A stretch of DNA of 43,065 nucleotides from an uncultured Candidatus Melainabacteria bacterium. Its GTDB lineage: Bacteria; Cyanobacteriota; Vampirovibrionia; Gastranaerophilales; Gastranaerophilaceae. The translations under genes and the position numbers were made by a program. Location of the stretch: assembly GCA_934728585.1 (NCBI GenBank), contig CAKVDZ010000013.1, positions 1 through 43,065 of the forward strand, read 5' to 3'. Of the stretch, positions 8,550-16,520 are shown piece by piece. How positions within the stretch are numbered: the first letter of the stretch is position 1; each line of letters begins with the position of its first letter. Below the pieces are notes generated by a model, which did no database searches, had not been told where the DNA came from, and worked only from the letters and a program-made list of their open reading frames with translations.

Positions 8550-8942
8550 ATGCATCTTAAAATAATTACACATAAAGAAATTCTATTTGATGAAGACGTA
8601 AACGAAATCTATGCCAGAGGTATAGATGGTGAGTTTGGTGTGTTGAAAGATCACGAACCAATTATGTCTGCATTGGATATTGGTGTAACAAAAATTGTGC
8701 AAGATAATGGTACAAAATTGTTTACAACTATGGGTGGAATTTTCCAATTTAAGGATAATGAAGCAGTTATTTTAACAGATGTTGGCGAGTTTGGCGGGAA
8801 TATCGACGTAGCAAGAGCTAAAGAAGCAAAAGCGAGAGCTCAAGCAAGATTAGCAGAGGTTTCTGCGGCAGTTGACGCTAAACGTGCAGAAGCAGCATTA
8901 GCAAGAGCGATGGCTAGATTAAAAGCTGCTTTAGAAAAATAA
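8550..8942 (+). CDS. atpC: F1Fo ATP synthase epsilon subunit
   Basis: At 130 residues this matches the epsilon subunit: an N-terminal beta-sandwich (residues 1-85, including GEFGVLKDHEP near 27-37) and a C-terminal alanine-rich helical hairpin (about 90-130). Epsilon couples the central stalk to catalysis and can inhibit ATP hydrolysis. It is translated from an AAGGAACGAC site 13 nt after atpD. An AT-only inverted repeat right after the stop (8941-8950 with 8965-8974) may be a weak terminator. Confidence 0.97.
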   Translation: MHLKIITHKEILFDEDVNEIYARGIDGEFGVLKDHEPIMSALDIGVTKIVQDNGTKLFTTMGGIFQFKDNEAVILTDVGEFGGNIDVARAKEAKARAQARLAEVSAAVDAKRAEAALARAMARLKAALEK

Positions 8943-8952
8943 TAAAAAACTC

Positions 8953-8979
8953 TTGCAAAAAAAAGTTTTTTATTATAAA
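8953..8979 (+). promoter_or_regulatory. Putative tRNA-Ser promoter
   Basis: TTGCAA at 8953-8958 and TATAAA at 8974-8979 (15-nt spacer, shorter than ideal) lie 30 nt before tRNA-Ser. The same segment contains the AT-only inverted repeat that might terminate atpC. Confidence 0.35.
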
Positions 8980-9008
8980 ATTATCTTACCGAAGGAAGAA
9001 ACTTTTCT

Positions 9009-9096
9009 GGAAGAGTGCCAGAGTGGTTGATCGGAGCGGTCTTGAAAACCGTCGTACGTGACGAGCGTACCGTGGGTTCGAATCCCACCTCTTCCT
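9009..9096 (+). tRNA. tRNA-Ser (anticodon UGA)
   Basis: Class II cloverleaf. The acceptor stem is GGAAGAG with CTCTTCC (9009-9015, 9089-9095). The anticodon loop CTTGAAA has TGA at 9043-9045. The long variable arm is GTACG/CGTAC, and the T-loop is TTCGAAT. CCA is not encoded. The base after the acceptor (discriminator) is T, whereas bacterial tRNA-Ser normally has G; several chloroplast tRNA-Ser genes are recalled to share the U. A terminator follows, so it is transcribed alone. Confidence 0.96.
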
Positions 9097-9101
9097 TTTT
9101 T

Positions 9102-9131
9102 AAGCCTCAAGCGAAAGCTTGAGGCTTTTTT
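9102..9131 (+). terminator. tRNA-Ser terminator
   Basis: Perfect 11-bp stem AAGCCTCAAGC / GCTTGAGGCTT with a GAAA tetraloop and a T-rich tail. On the minus strand the A run and T run are reversed, so it may also stop the convergent deaminase-like gene. Confidence 0.92.
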
Positions 9132-9135
9132 AATT

Positions 9136-10731
9136 TTAGTTATTTTGAGGTATCAAATTCCACTTTTCTAACCAAAATGTTGTTACACAATATGTGCAAG
9201 GATTGATAGGTTTTACTTCATAATCTATCTTTCCATTTCTGTTTATCTTTTCTTTTATTTTATATATGTTGATGGTTTTATTCTCTAAAGTCGCATGTTT
9301 TTTTCTTAAATTTTGCAATAATTTTTGTTCCGCGCAACGTCCACCATAGCTATTTGTAAAAATAACTTCATTTTTTTCGCTCTCATTAAACCTATTTGTC
9401 CCAATAAAAAGTGTTCCGTTATTATCTTCTCCAAAGGCTATTACAAAAGGCATATTGAGATTTGTAGACTCTTTTATTGCTTTGCCAAACTCTGTGTTAT
9501 TTTTGATTGCAAGTTCAATAGCCTTTTTATTAGGATTCTTGTTTAGTTCTTCTAATTCCATTTTTATAGATGGTGAAAGGTTATTTTCAAACAAAGATAT
9601 TTTATTGTCTGCCGTTTTATAAGTGAATGTTGAATTTTCTGTATTAAAATATAATTTTGCAAAAGAATATCTTGAGCCCTCATGTTTTACAAGAATTTTT
9701 TTAGTATCTTTAGCAAAAATTATATCATTTTTTCTATTTTTTTTTAGTATTAAATTCCATTTATTTGTGTTTACATCTTTTTGGTAGAATTCAATTTTGC
9801 TATAGTTTGATTTTGGACGTAAAATAGCTCTGTCATCTTTTCTTTTTAAAATAAAATTTCCATTTTTATCATAATAATTTATCCCATTTTCGTTTTTTTC
9901 TGTAAATGCAATTTTGGGTGAGTCATTCTTTATTGGATTGTTTATATAAGGCTTATGTACAGTCAAGTTTTCTGGTTTTATTTGGTTTTGTGCGATTGCA
10001 ATCATAATTCTAAGAGTATTTGATGTATCTTTAAAGTTGTCTTTAGAATTATATTTGTTGTTGCATATAGTTTTAAAAAAGATATATTCAGGTGTGTTTT
10101 TTTTATAATTAGTATCTACTTTTTCATTAGCTATTTTCTGAATAGCTTTATATACTTTTTCAATTTCGTCAGTTTTTTGTAGATTTCGTAGATTAATGCT
10201 AACTCTGTCGTTGACTTCAAGGTCAACGTAATTGTCTAATTTTATTAATTGTGAGCATAAAACAATTTCTTTTGTTCTATAAATAAGGTGATTATCCTTA
10301 ACAAAAAAATATCCGTTTCGCATAGATTTATCTAAACGATTTCTCAACATATTTGAGTAAATTGAATTTCTCCAAAATTTTAATTTAAAAAGTAAAATTT
10401 TATTTTGTTTTATATTGGTACTAACAATATTATTTGACAAACACAAATCTTCAACAATAAAATGCTTGTCTTTATCAAGTTTAATCATATAGCCATCGTT
10501 AGAATAAAATCGATTAAATGGAACTTTTATATAAGTTCTATCTTTTAAATAGAGTTTACTGCCAATGCCAGTTGATAAAAATATTTCTTTGGGATTATCT
10601 TTGAGTAAATCTATGAATTTGTTTGCTGAAAAACTTTTGCATTTTGAATTATAAAAAAATAAAGCAACACAAATAGAGAGTATCAAAAATAATACAAACA
10701 AAAATAGTGAAATCATTAATTTTTTATGCAT
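9136..10731 (-). CDS. Membrane-anchored protein with C-terminal deaminase-like motif
   Basis: The protein is 531 residues. Residues 6-27 form one strongly hydrophobic segment (signal anchor or uncleaved signal), placing the rest outside the membrane. The middle (about 30-400) is Lys/Asn-rich with no family I recognise. The C-terminus carries GGRCAEQ with CAE at 466-468 and PCTYC at 511-515. Spacing and order match the zinc-binding (H/C)-A-E ... P-C-x-x-C signature of the cytidine-deaminase fold, in the Cys variant found among secreted deaminase toxins. It starts 13 nt after dapL and would be co-transcribed with dxs-dapL. Its Asn/Lys-rich composition differs from its neighbours, and it abuts a tRNA gene, so transfer is possible. 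No immunity gene is evident nearby. Confidence 0.6.
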   Translation of the reverse strand: MHKKLMISLFLFVLFLILSICVALFFYNSKCKSFSANKFIDLLKDNPKEIFLSTGIGSKLYLKDRTYIKVPFNRFYSNDGYMIKLDKDKHFIVEDLCLSNNIVSTNIKQNKILLFKLKFWRNSIYSNMLRNRLDKSMRNGYFFVKDNHLIYRTKEIVLCSQLIKLDNYVDLEVNDRVSINLRNLQKTDEIEKVYKAIQKIANEKVDTNYKKNTPEYIFFKTICNNKYNSKDNFKDTSNTLRIMIAIAQNQIKPENLTVHKPYINNPIKNDSPKIAFTEKNENGINYYDKNGNFILKRKDDRAILRPKSNYSKIEFYQKDVNTNKWNLILKKNRKNDIIFAKDTKKILVKHEGSRYSFAKLYFNTENSTFTYKTADNKISLFENNLSPSIKMELEELNKNPNKKAIELAIKNNTEFGKAIKESTNLNMPFVIAFGEDNNGTLFIGTNRFNESEKNEVIFTNSYGGRCAEQKLLQNLRKKHATLENKTINIYKIKEKINRNGKIDYEVKPINPCTYCVTTFWLEKWNLIPQNN

Positions 10732-10744
10732 ATATTTTTTATCT

Positions 10745-11926
10745 CTATTTAAGAAGTTGTTTTAATCTATCCATGGCTTTTTGAGTATTCTCTGGAGTGT
10801 TGAAAGATGTTAATCTGAAATAACCCTCTCCGTTTCTACCAAACCCTGCTCCTGGGGTTCCAACAACTGCAATTTTTGTTAATAACATATCAAAAAAGTC
10901 CCAAGACTTCATGTTATTTGGACATTTTAACCAAATATATGGGGAATTTTTACCACCAACGTATTTTATGTCCAATTCATCTAGTGTGTCAGAGATAATT
11001 TTTGCATTTTGTCTATAAAAATTGATGTTATTTATTATTTGTTTATGACCATCTACAGAAAAGACTGCTTCTGCGCCTTTTTGAACGATGTAAGGTACAC
11101 CATTGAATTTTGTAGTTTGTCGTCTTAACCACATTTTATTTAAACTTCTGTTGTCATAAACCAAAGCTTTTGGTACAACTGTATAACCACATCTTGTGCC
11201 CGTAAAACCTGCCGTTTTTGAGAATGAACAGAATTCTATAGCACAAGTTTTTGCACCGTCTATTTCAAAAATACTTCTTGGTAAAGTTTCATCAGAAACG
11301 AAACTTTCATACGCAGAATCAAATAAAATAATTGCGTTATTTTCGTTTGCGTATTTAACCCATTCTGTTAATTGTTCCTTGTTGTAAACTGCACCAGTTG
11401 GGTTGTTTGGTGAACACATATAAATTATGTCAGCTTTTACTGAAAAATCTGGCATTGGTAAAAAGTCGTTGCTTTCTTTTGCATCAATATAAATGATTTT
11501 TCTGCCAGCCATTATGTTTGTGTCAACATAAACAGGATATACAGGGTCTGGAACAAGTACTGTATTGTTTTTATCAAACAAATCCAAAATGTTTCCTAAA
11601 TCACTCTTAGCTCCGTCAGAAATGAAGATTTCATTCAAGTCTAGAGCAACATTTCTTTTTGAATAATATTTTTGAATAGCTTCTTTTAAAAAGTCGTAAC
11701 CTTGTTCTGGTCCGTAGCCTTTGAATGTTTCTTTTTTGCTCATTTCATCAACAGCATTGTGCATAGCATTGATTACAGCAGGGCAAAGTGGTAATGTTAC
11801 ATCTCCGATGCCTAGTCTGATAATTTCTTTATCTGGATTTTTTTCTGCAAATTCAGATACTTTTCTTGCGATTGTTGAAAATAAGTAGCTATCTTCTAAA
11901 TTTTCATAATTTTTGTTTATGTTCAT
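10745..11926 (-). CDS. dapL: LL-diaminopimelate aminotransferase
   Basis: DapL converts tetrahydrodipicolinate directly to LL-diaminopimelate with glutamate as amino donor, bypassing the succinylase/acetylase steps to lysine and peptidoglycan. The protein is 393 aa. The PLP lysine is K237 in SFSKTAGFTGTRCG, and SPNNPTGAVY lies at about 172-181; both are typical of DapL. DapL is characteristic of Cyanobacteria, plants, Chlamydiae and some anaerobes, which supports the taxonomic reading. It lies 19 nt after the DXS-like gene and before the deaminase-like gene. An AAGGAT Shine-Dalgarno precedes the ATG. Confidence 0.95.
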   Translation of the reverse strand: MNINKNYENLEDSYLFSTIARKVSEFAEKNPDKEIIRLGIGDVTLPLCPAVINAMHNAVDEMSKKETFKGYGPEQGYDFLKEAIQKYYSKRNVALDLNEIFISDGAKSDLGNILDLFDKNNTVLVPDPVYPVYVDTNIMAGRKIIYIDAKESNDFLPMPDFSVKADIIYMCSPNNPTGAVYNKEQLTEWVKYANENNAIILFDSAYESFVSDETLPRSIFEIDGAKTCAIEFCSFSKTAGFTGTRCGYTVVPKALVYDNRSLNKMWLRRQTTKFNGVPYIVQKGAEAVFSVDGHKQIINNINFYRQNAKIISDTLDELDIKYVGGKNSPYIWLKCPNNMKSWDFFDMLLTKIAVVGTPGAGFGRNGEGYFRLTSFNTPENTQKAMDRLKQLLK

Positions 11927-11945
11927 GATTTAACTTATCCTTATT

Positions 11946-13718
11946 TTATGCGTAAAGCAAATTGCCTGATTGCAATTTCATAACATCTTCAAAAATTAAT
12001 TCAGGAGTTAATCTATATCTTTCATACAAATCTGTAACTTTAACTCTGTCTGTGAATTCTTTTTTACCACCGTAGTTTAGAACTTTCATTTCAGAATTTC
12101 CATAGAAGCTTGCTATTTTTTGACCAAATCCACCGTCAAGAATGCCGTCTTCAAGCGTGATTACAATGTTATGGTTATTTTTTAAATTTTCTAGCAAGTT
12201 TTCGTCAAGACCTGTGATAAATTTAGGATTGATTAATGTTGGATTAAATCCTGCTTGTTTCAATCTGTCATAAACTTGTTCTCCAAGTTTAAAGAATGTT
12301 CCTAAACCTACGATTGCGATATCAGAACCCTCTTTTTCAACTTTGTATTTGTTTAATTCTGAATAGTTTGTTTTATCAACTTTTCTTGTAACAACAGGTT
12401 TCCCTAGAGGTACGCGGATAAATACAGGGTGTTCAACTTGTTCTACAGCCCAATCTAGCATGCTTAAATACTCTTCTTTGTTTGTTGGTGCAAGATAAAC
12501 TATGTTAGGAATATTGCTAATCATAGAGATATCAAATGTACCTAAGTGAGTCATATCAATGCCAGACATTCCGCCACAGTGTACAATTACTGTCACTGGA
12601 GAATTGTTCAAAGCGATATCTTGTGATATTTGGTCATAAGTTCTTTGGACAAATGAACTTTGAACTGCAAAAATTGGCTTTGCGCCATTTTTTGCTAAAC
12701 CAGACGCAAATCCCATAGCATGTTCTTCTGAAATAGCTACGTCAATGTAAGCATCGCCCATTTTTTGTCTAAAATCTTTTGTAAAGCTTACTCCCCCTGG
12801 AGTTGCGGCTGTGATTGCAACGATAGAATTATCTTGTGCGTGTTTTTTCAAGATAAAATCGGTTGTAATACTTCCGTATGTTTCAGGCGTGTTGTTTGGT
12901 ATAACTGGAGTTTTTCCATTAATTCTGCCTGATACTGTATTGTGGAACATTTCTTTGTTTTCAATTGCTGGAGTGTATCCGCTACCTTTTAGTGTATGAA
13001 TATGAACAACAACAGGTTTTGTCGTATCCTTAACATTGTTGAATAGTTCAATCAATTCTTTAATGTTATTACCATTTTCAAGGTAGTGGTAATCATAGCC
13101 AAAAGTTTTAAAGAAATTGTTTTGGCAAGTGCCGTTTGATTCTCTTAATTCTTTTAAATTTTGATATAAACCACCTTGATTTTCTGAAATTGACATTTCG
13201 TTATCATTTACAATAATAATGAAATTGCTATTAAGCATAGCTGCATTATTTAAACCTTCAAAGGCCTCTCCACCACTTAATGAACCGTCGCCAATTAGCG
13301 CGATAACGTTATATTTATCACCGTTTATATCACGTGCTTTGGCAACACCAGATGCTAAACTTAGTGATGTTGATGTGTGACCTAAAACAAATGTGTCATG
13401 TTCTGATTCTGATGGATTAAAAAATCCAGAGATGTTTTTCATAATATCGCCAACAAATCCTGATTTACGTCCTGTTAGCATTTTGTGAGTGTAACATTGA
13501 TGAGAAACATCAAAGATAAATTTGTCTATTGGTGAGTTAAATACGTAATGCAAAGCTATAGTTGCTTCTACGATACCAAGGTTAGGACTACAGTGTCCTC
13601 CAATTTTGTTTACTCTATTCAAGATACCTTCTCTGATTTCTACTGACAAGGCTTCCATTTCGTTTATTGATAATTTTTTTAAATCATATGGTGAATCAAT
13701 CTTTTTCAATAATGTCAT
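11946..13718 (-). CDS. 1-deoxy-D-xylulose-5-phosphate synthase-like enzyme (divergent DXS)
   Basis: This is a thiamine-diphosphate transketolase-family enzyme of 590 aa. DXS makes DXP from pyruvate and glyceraldehyde-3-phosphate for isoprenoids and thiamine. Visible features: KIGGHCSPNLGIVEAT (about 38-53), DVSHQCYTHKMLTGR (70-84), and a ThDP motif GDG at 143-145 followed by NDNEMSIS. Several normally invariant positions differ (DVSHQ for DVGHQ, GDGSLSGGEAF for GDGA-TGGMAF) and it is 30-50 residues short, so it may be a DXS paralogue rather than the sole DXS. The start at 13718 is chosen because GGAG lies 11 nt upstream; the in-frame ATG at 13757 precedes the -10 box. First gene of the dxs-like/dapL/deaminase operon. 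Confidence 0.8.
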   Translation of the reverse strand: MTLLKKIDSPYDLKKLSINEMEALSVEIREGILNRVNKIGGHCSPNLGIVEATIALHYVFNSPIDKFIFDVSHQCYTHKMLTGRKSGFVGDIMKNISGFFNPSESEHDTFVLGHTSTSLSLASGVAKARDINGDKYNVIALIGDGSLSGGEAFEGLNNAAMLNSNFIIIVNDNEMSISENQGGLYQNLKELRESNGTCQNNFFKTFGYDYHYLENGNNIKELIELFNNVKDTTKPVVVHIHTLKGSGYTPAIENKEMFHNTVSGRINGKTPVIPNNTPETYGSITTDFILKKHAQDNSIVAITAATPGGVSFTKDFRQKMGDAYIDVAISEEHAMGFASGLAKNGAKPIFAVQSSFVQRTYDQISQDIALNNSPVTVIVHCGGMSGIDMTHLGTFDISMISNIPNIVYLAPTNKEEYLSMLDWAVEQVEHPVFIRVPLGKPVVTRKVDKTNYSELNKYKVEKEGSDIAIVGLGTFFKLGEQVYDRLKQAGFNPTLINPKFITGLDENLLENLKNNHNIVITLEDGILDGGFGQKIASFYGNSEMKVLNYGGKKEFTDRVKVTDLYERYRLTPELIFEDVMKLQSGNLLYA

Positions 13719-13743
13719 ATTAAAATACTCCAATTTTTTAAAA

Positions 13744-13771
13744 ATTATATCACACAAAAAAAAAGTAGCAA
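13744..13771 (-). promoter_or_regulatory. Promoter of the dxs-like/dapL operon
   Basis: On the minus strand TTGCTA (13771-13766), a 16-nt spacer and TATAAT (13749-13744) with an extended TGA upstream. Transcription would start about 20 nt before the chosen ATG, which also rules out the upstream ATG at 13757. Confidence 0.7.
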
Positions 13772-13898
13772 AGTAATAAAACTTTGAGTTTGTTACATAT
13801 TAAATTTTGTAATTTAATTATATGCAAATATAGTTATAAGTCTATTCTTTTAACTTGAAAGTATACGAATTGTTAACAAAATTTTTGTATAAATTTTG

Positions 13899-15068
13899 TT
13901 ATTTTTTATTTCTTAATTTTGTAATGAATTTTGTAAGTTTTTCCATCGCAATTTTTAGTGTATCAAGTGAATATGCGTAAGATATTCTCAAAAATCCCTC
14001 TCCACTGTCGCCAAAAGCTGTTCCAGGTACTACTGCGACATGTTCTTCTTCAAGGAACTTTGTTGCAAATTCTTCACTTGTCATACCAAATTCTTTTATG
14101 CAAGGGAAAACATAAAATGCGCCATAAGGCTCAAAACATTCCAAGTTCATTTCTTTAAAAGCGTTTATCAAAAATCTACGTCTTTGGTTATAAGATGTTC
14201 TCATTTCTTTAACATCTTCATCACCGTTTTTTAATGCTTCTACAGCCGCATATTGACTAATTGTAGGGGCACACATGATTGCATATTGATGAATTTTAGT
14301 CATTTGTGTTAAAAGTTCTTTAGGCCCACATGCATAACCCAACCTCCAGCCAGTCATAGCATAAGCTTTAGAAAAACCATTAATTAATAATGTGCGTTCT
14401 TTCATATCGTCTAGACTTGCGATAGAAACATGCTCTTTTCCGTATGTAAGTTCAGCGTAGATTTCATCTGACATGACAAAAATATTGTGCTTTTTGATAA
14501 CTTCCGCAATTTTTTCTAAATCTTTGCGTTCCATAATCGCACCAGTCGGGTTATTTGGATAGGGAAGTATTAAAACTTTTGTTTTTTCTGTTATTGCATT
14601 TTCAAGTTCTTCTGCTGTGAGTCTAAAGTCATTTTCGGCTTTTAGATTTAAAATAACAGGTTTTGCTCCTGCAAGAAGTGCGCACGGCAAATAAGATACA
14701 TACGATGGTTGAGGAATAATAACTTCATCTCCTGTGTTAATCATAGCTCTTAAGCCTATATCTATTGCTTCTGAACCTCCAACTGTTACTAGAATTTCAT
14801 TGTTTGGGCAATACGAAATCTTTTGTTTTCGCTTGATATAATTTGAAATTTCGGTTCTTAATTCTTTTAATCCAGAGTTTGATGTGTAAAAAGTTTTACC
14901 TTTTTCAAATGCGTAAATTCCCTCATCTCTGATATGCCAAGGAGTGTCAAAATCTGGTTCTCCGACACCAAGAGAAATTGCATCTTTCATTTCTGAAACT
15001 ATGTCAAAAAATTTTCTTATGCCTGATGGTTTGATATTTTCTATTGTTTTTGAAATTGGAATGCTCAT
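13899..15068 (-). CDS. Class I aminotransferase (AlaT/PatA-like)
   Basis: A PLP-dependent fold-type I aminotransferase of 389 residues. The Schiff-base lysine is K234 in NGFSKAYAMTGWRLGY, with PNNPTGAI at 171-178 and SDEIYAEL at 200-207. Its family covers aspartate, aromatic and alanine aminotransferases. Its start overlaps by one base the stop (TAATG) of an Lrp-type regulator, the same pairing as alaR-alaT in Bacillus, so alanine-pyruvate transamination is the leading guess. Substrate cannot be fixed from the sequence. Confidence 0.88.
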   Translation of the reverse strand: MSIPISKTIENIKPSGIRKFFDIVSEMKDAISLGVGEPDFDTPWHIRDEGIYAFEKGKTFYTSNSGLKELRTEISNYIKRKQKISYCPNNEILVTVGGSEAIDIGLRAMINTGDEVIIPQPSYVSYLPCALLAGAKPVILNLKAENDFRLTAEELENAITEKTKVLILPYPNNPTGAIMERKDLEKIAEVIKKHNIFVMSDEIYAELTYGKEHVSIASLDDMKERTLLINGFSKAYAMTGWRLGYACGPKELLTQMTKIHQYAIMCAPTISQYAAVEALKNGDEDVKEMRTSYNQRRRFLINAFKEMNLECFEPYGAFYVFPCIKEFGMTSEEFATKFLEEEHVAVVPGTAFGDSGEGFLRISYAYSLDTLKIAMEKLTKFITKLRNKK

Positions 15069-15550
15069 TATATCATCATTTCTCTTTCATCTTCATGTGC
15101 TTTTTTCTCTAAAATAGTACCGTGGTCTTTGTATTTTTTTAGAATAAAGTGTGTTGCAGTGCTCAAAACGCTATCAAGAGTTGAAAGTTTATCTGAAACA
15201 AATGCTGAAATTTCTTTTAAAGATTTTTCTTCAAGAGTGACCAACAAATCGTATGCACCCGAGATTAGATAAACCGATTTAACTTCTGGATAGTTGTAAA
15301 TTCTTTCTGCAATATGGTCAAAACCTTGACCACGTTGAGGTGTAACTCTAACTTCAATAAGCGCGTTAATCTTTTCAACAGAGGTTTTATCCCAGTCAAT
15401 AAGCGTATGATAACCGCAGATAATGCCTTCTTTTTCCAAGGCTTGAAGTTCATTGATAACGTCTTCTTCTGAAACTCCTAGTATTACTGCAAGTTCTTTT
15501 AAATCAATTCTGCTATTTTTTTCTATTATAAGTAACAATTCTTCGCGCAT
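15068..15550 (-). CDS. Lrp/AsnC family transcriptional regulator
   Basis: This 160-residue protein has an N-terminal winged helix-turn-helix (residues 1-50; IDLKELAVILGVSEEDVINEL is the HTH) and a RAM ligand-binding domain (about 62-140) of the Lrp/AsnC type. Such proteins sense amino acids. It is translationally coupled to the downstream aminotransferase gene and probably controls it in response to its substrate or product, as AlaR does for AlaT. A GGAGAAATT Shine-Dalgarno is present. The C-terminal tail after 140 is charged. Confidence 0.9.
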   Translation of the reverse strand: MREELLLIIEKNSRIDLKELAVILGVSEEDVINELQALEKEGIICGYHTLIDWDKTSVEKINALIEVRVTPQRGQGFDHIAERIYNYPEVKSVYLISGAYDLLVTLEEKSLKEISAFVSDKLSTLDSVLSTATHFILKKYKDHGTILEKKAHEDEREMMI

Positions 15551-15651
15551 AATTTCTCCTATTTGTTGTTATGTTTATTATAAACTATAAGTCCTTAAAA
15601 ATCACGATTATAACGAAATTTTAACTAAATATGGCTTTGCTTAAAAATAAA

Positions 15652-15660
15652 TGCTATAAT
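15652..15660 (+). promoter_or_regulatory. Extended -10 promoter of the 153-aa exported protein
   Basis: TGCTATAAT at 15652-15660 is a perfect extended -10 box. The first ATG of the following frame (15659) falls inside it, so that ATG cannot be in the transcript and the TTG at 15689 is the start. Confidence 0.7.
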
Positions 15661-15688
15661 GAACAAAAAGTCTAACAAGGAGAGCGTT

Positions 15689-16150
15689 TTGAAAAAGTTA
15701 GTAAGTATAATGTTGTTATCTTTATTGTTTTTAAATTTATTTTCATTAAAGGTTTTTGCTAATATTGATTACTCCAATGGCGCAGTAAAAGAGGAAATAA
15801 ATGAAAATGTTCAAACCGAACAAGAAGAAGTTAAAAGAAGTTATCTTGTATCAAATATTGATGATTATATAAAAGGTACGGTTATAACGTCAGGTAAAGT
15901 AGTGCTTACACCAATAACAATTACGTTGGATTTTGTGGTAAATCCAGAAAATATTTGTTGGATTTTATTTGCTCCAGCAATATTTTTAATGAGTGTTGAA
16001 GAAGTTTGTTTTATTCCTCTAAATATTTTATATAATATTTGTCATGGAAATTTTTCTGAAGATTATTTTTCAGAATGTTATATTTTATCCGCAGTTTTTA
16101 AATATTTTAAATCGCAACCAATAACAGACTATGTTTGGTCTAATTGGTAA
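15689..16150 (+). CDS. Hypothetical exported/membrane protein (153 aa, TTG start)
   Basis: I do not recognise this protein. From the TTG at 15689 it has a classic signal peptide (KKLV then a Leu-rich core ending FSLKVFA at about residue 25). A short acidic segment rich in Glu follows, then a domain with a hydrophobic stretch at about 80-110 containing two cysteines and another Cys-containing part near 110-130. AAGGAG lies 6 nt before the TTG, and an extended -10 box overlaps the in-frame ATG at 15659, which fixes the start. It is monocistronic. It may be an envelope protein; four cysteines could form disulphides outside the cytoplasm. Confidence 0.65.
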   Translation: MKKLVSIMLLSLLFLNLFSLKVFANIDYSNGAVKEEINENVQTEQEEVKRSYLVSNIDDYIKGTVITSGKVVLTPITITLDFVVNPENICWILFAPAIFLMSVEEVCFIPLNILYNICHGNFSEDYFSECYILSAVFKYFKSQPITDYVWSNW

Positions 16151-16220
16151 AAATTTATACCGAATTGTCTAATTTAACTTTTTAACTTCCTTTTTATAAT
16201 ACTTACAAAAGGAGAAGGTT

Positions 16221-16520
16221 ATGATTACAGAATTAGATAAAGTAAATTTTAAAGAAGAAACAAAAGACGGCTTAAAACTTGTTGAATTTTTTGCGGACTG
16301 GTGCGGGTTTTGCACGCGTCAAGAACCTATTTTAGAAGAGTTAGACAAGGTTTGGATTGGTCGAGTTAATACAGACGAAAACAGGGAGCTTGCGCAAAAG
16401 TTTAGCGTTTCTTCCCTGCCGTCGTTTATTCTATTTAAAGATGGTAATGAAGTTGAGCGTTTTCAAGGGCTTCATTCCAAATTTGATATTATGAACATCT
16501 TAATGAAACATATCAAATAA
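16221..16520 (+). CDS. Thioredoxin-like protein
   Basis: A single thioredoxin fold of 99 residues with active site WCGFC (Cys28, Cys31) and the cis-proline in SSLPSF near residue 73. The central residues GF replace the standard GP, which usually shifts redox potential and reactivity. There is no signal peptide, so it is cytosolic. An AAAGGAGAAGGTT Shine-Dalgarno precedes the ATG. Its stop codon is directly adjacent to the stop of the convergent transporter gene, with no room for a terminator. Confidence 0.92.
   Translation: MITELDKVNFKEETKDGLKLVEFFADWCGFCTRQEPILEELDKVWIGRVNTDENRELAQKFSVSSLPSFILFKDGNEVERFQGLHSKFDIMNILMKHIK

Noticed and set aside
9136..10731. Genomic island or prophage remnant at tRNA-Ser
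   Set aside because: No integrase, no duplicated tRNA 3' end and no flanking repeat; only one unusual gene, and it is spaced as part of the dapL operon.
13719..13757. Longer N-terminus for the DXS-like enzyme
   Set aside because: The ATG at 13757 is upstream of a strong -10 box (13744-13749), so it would not be in the mRNA.
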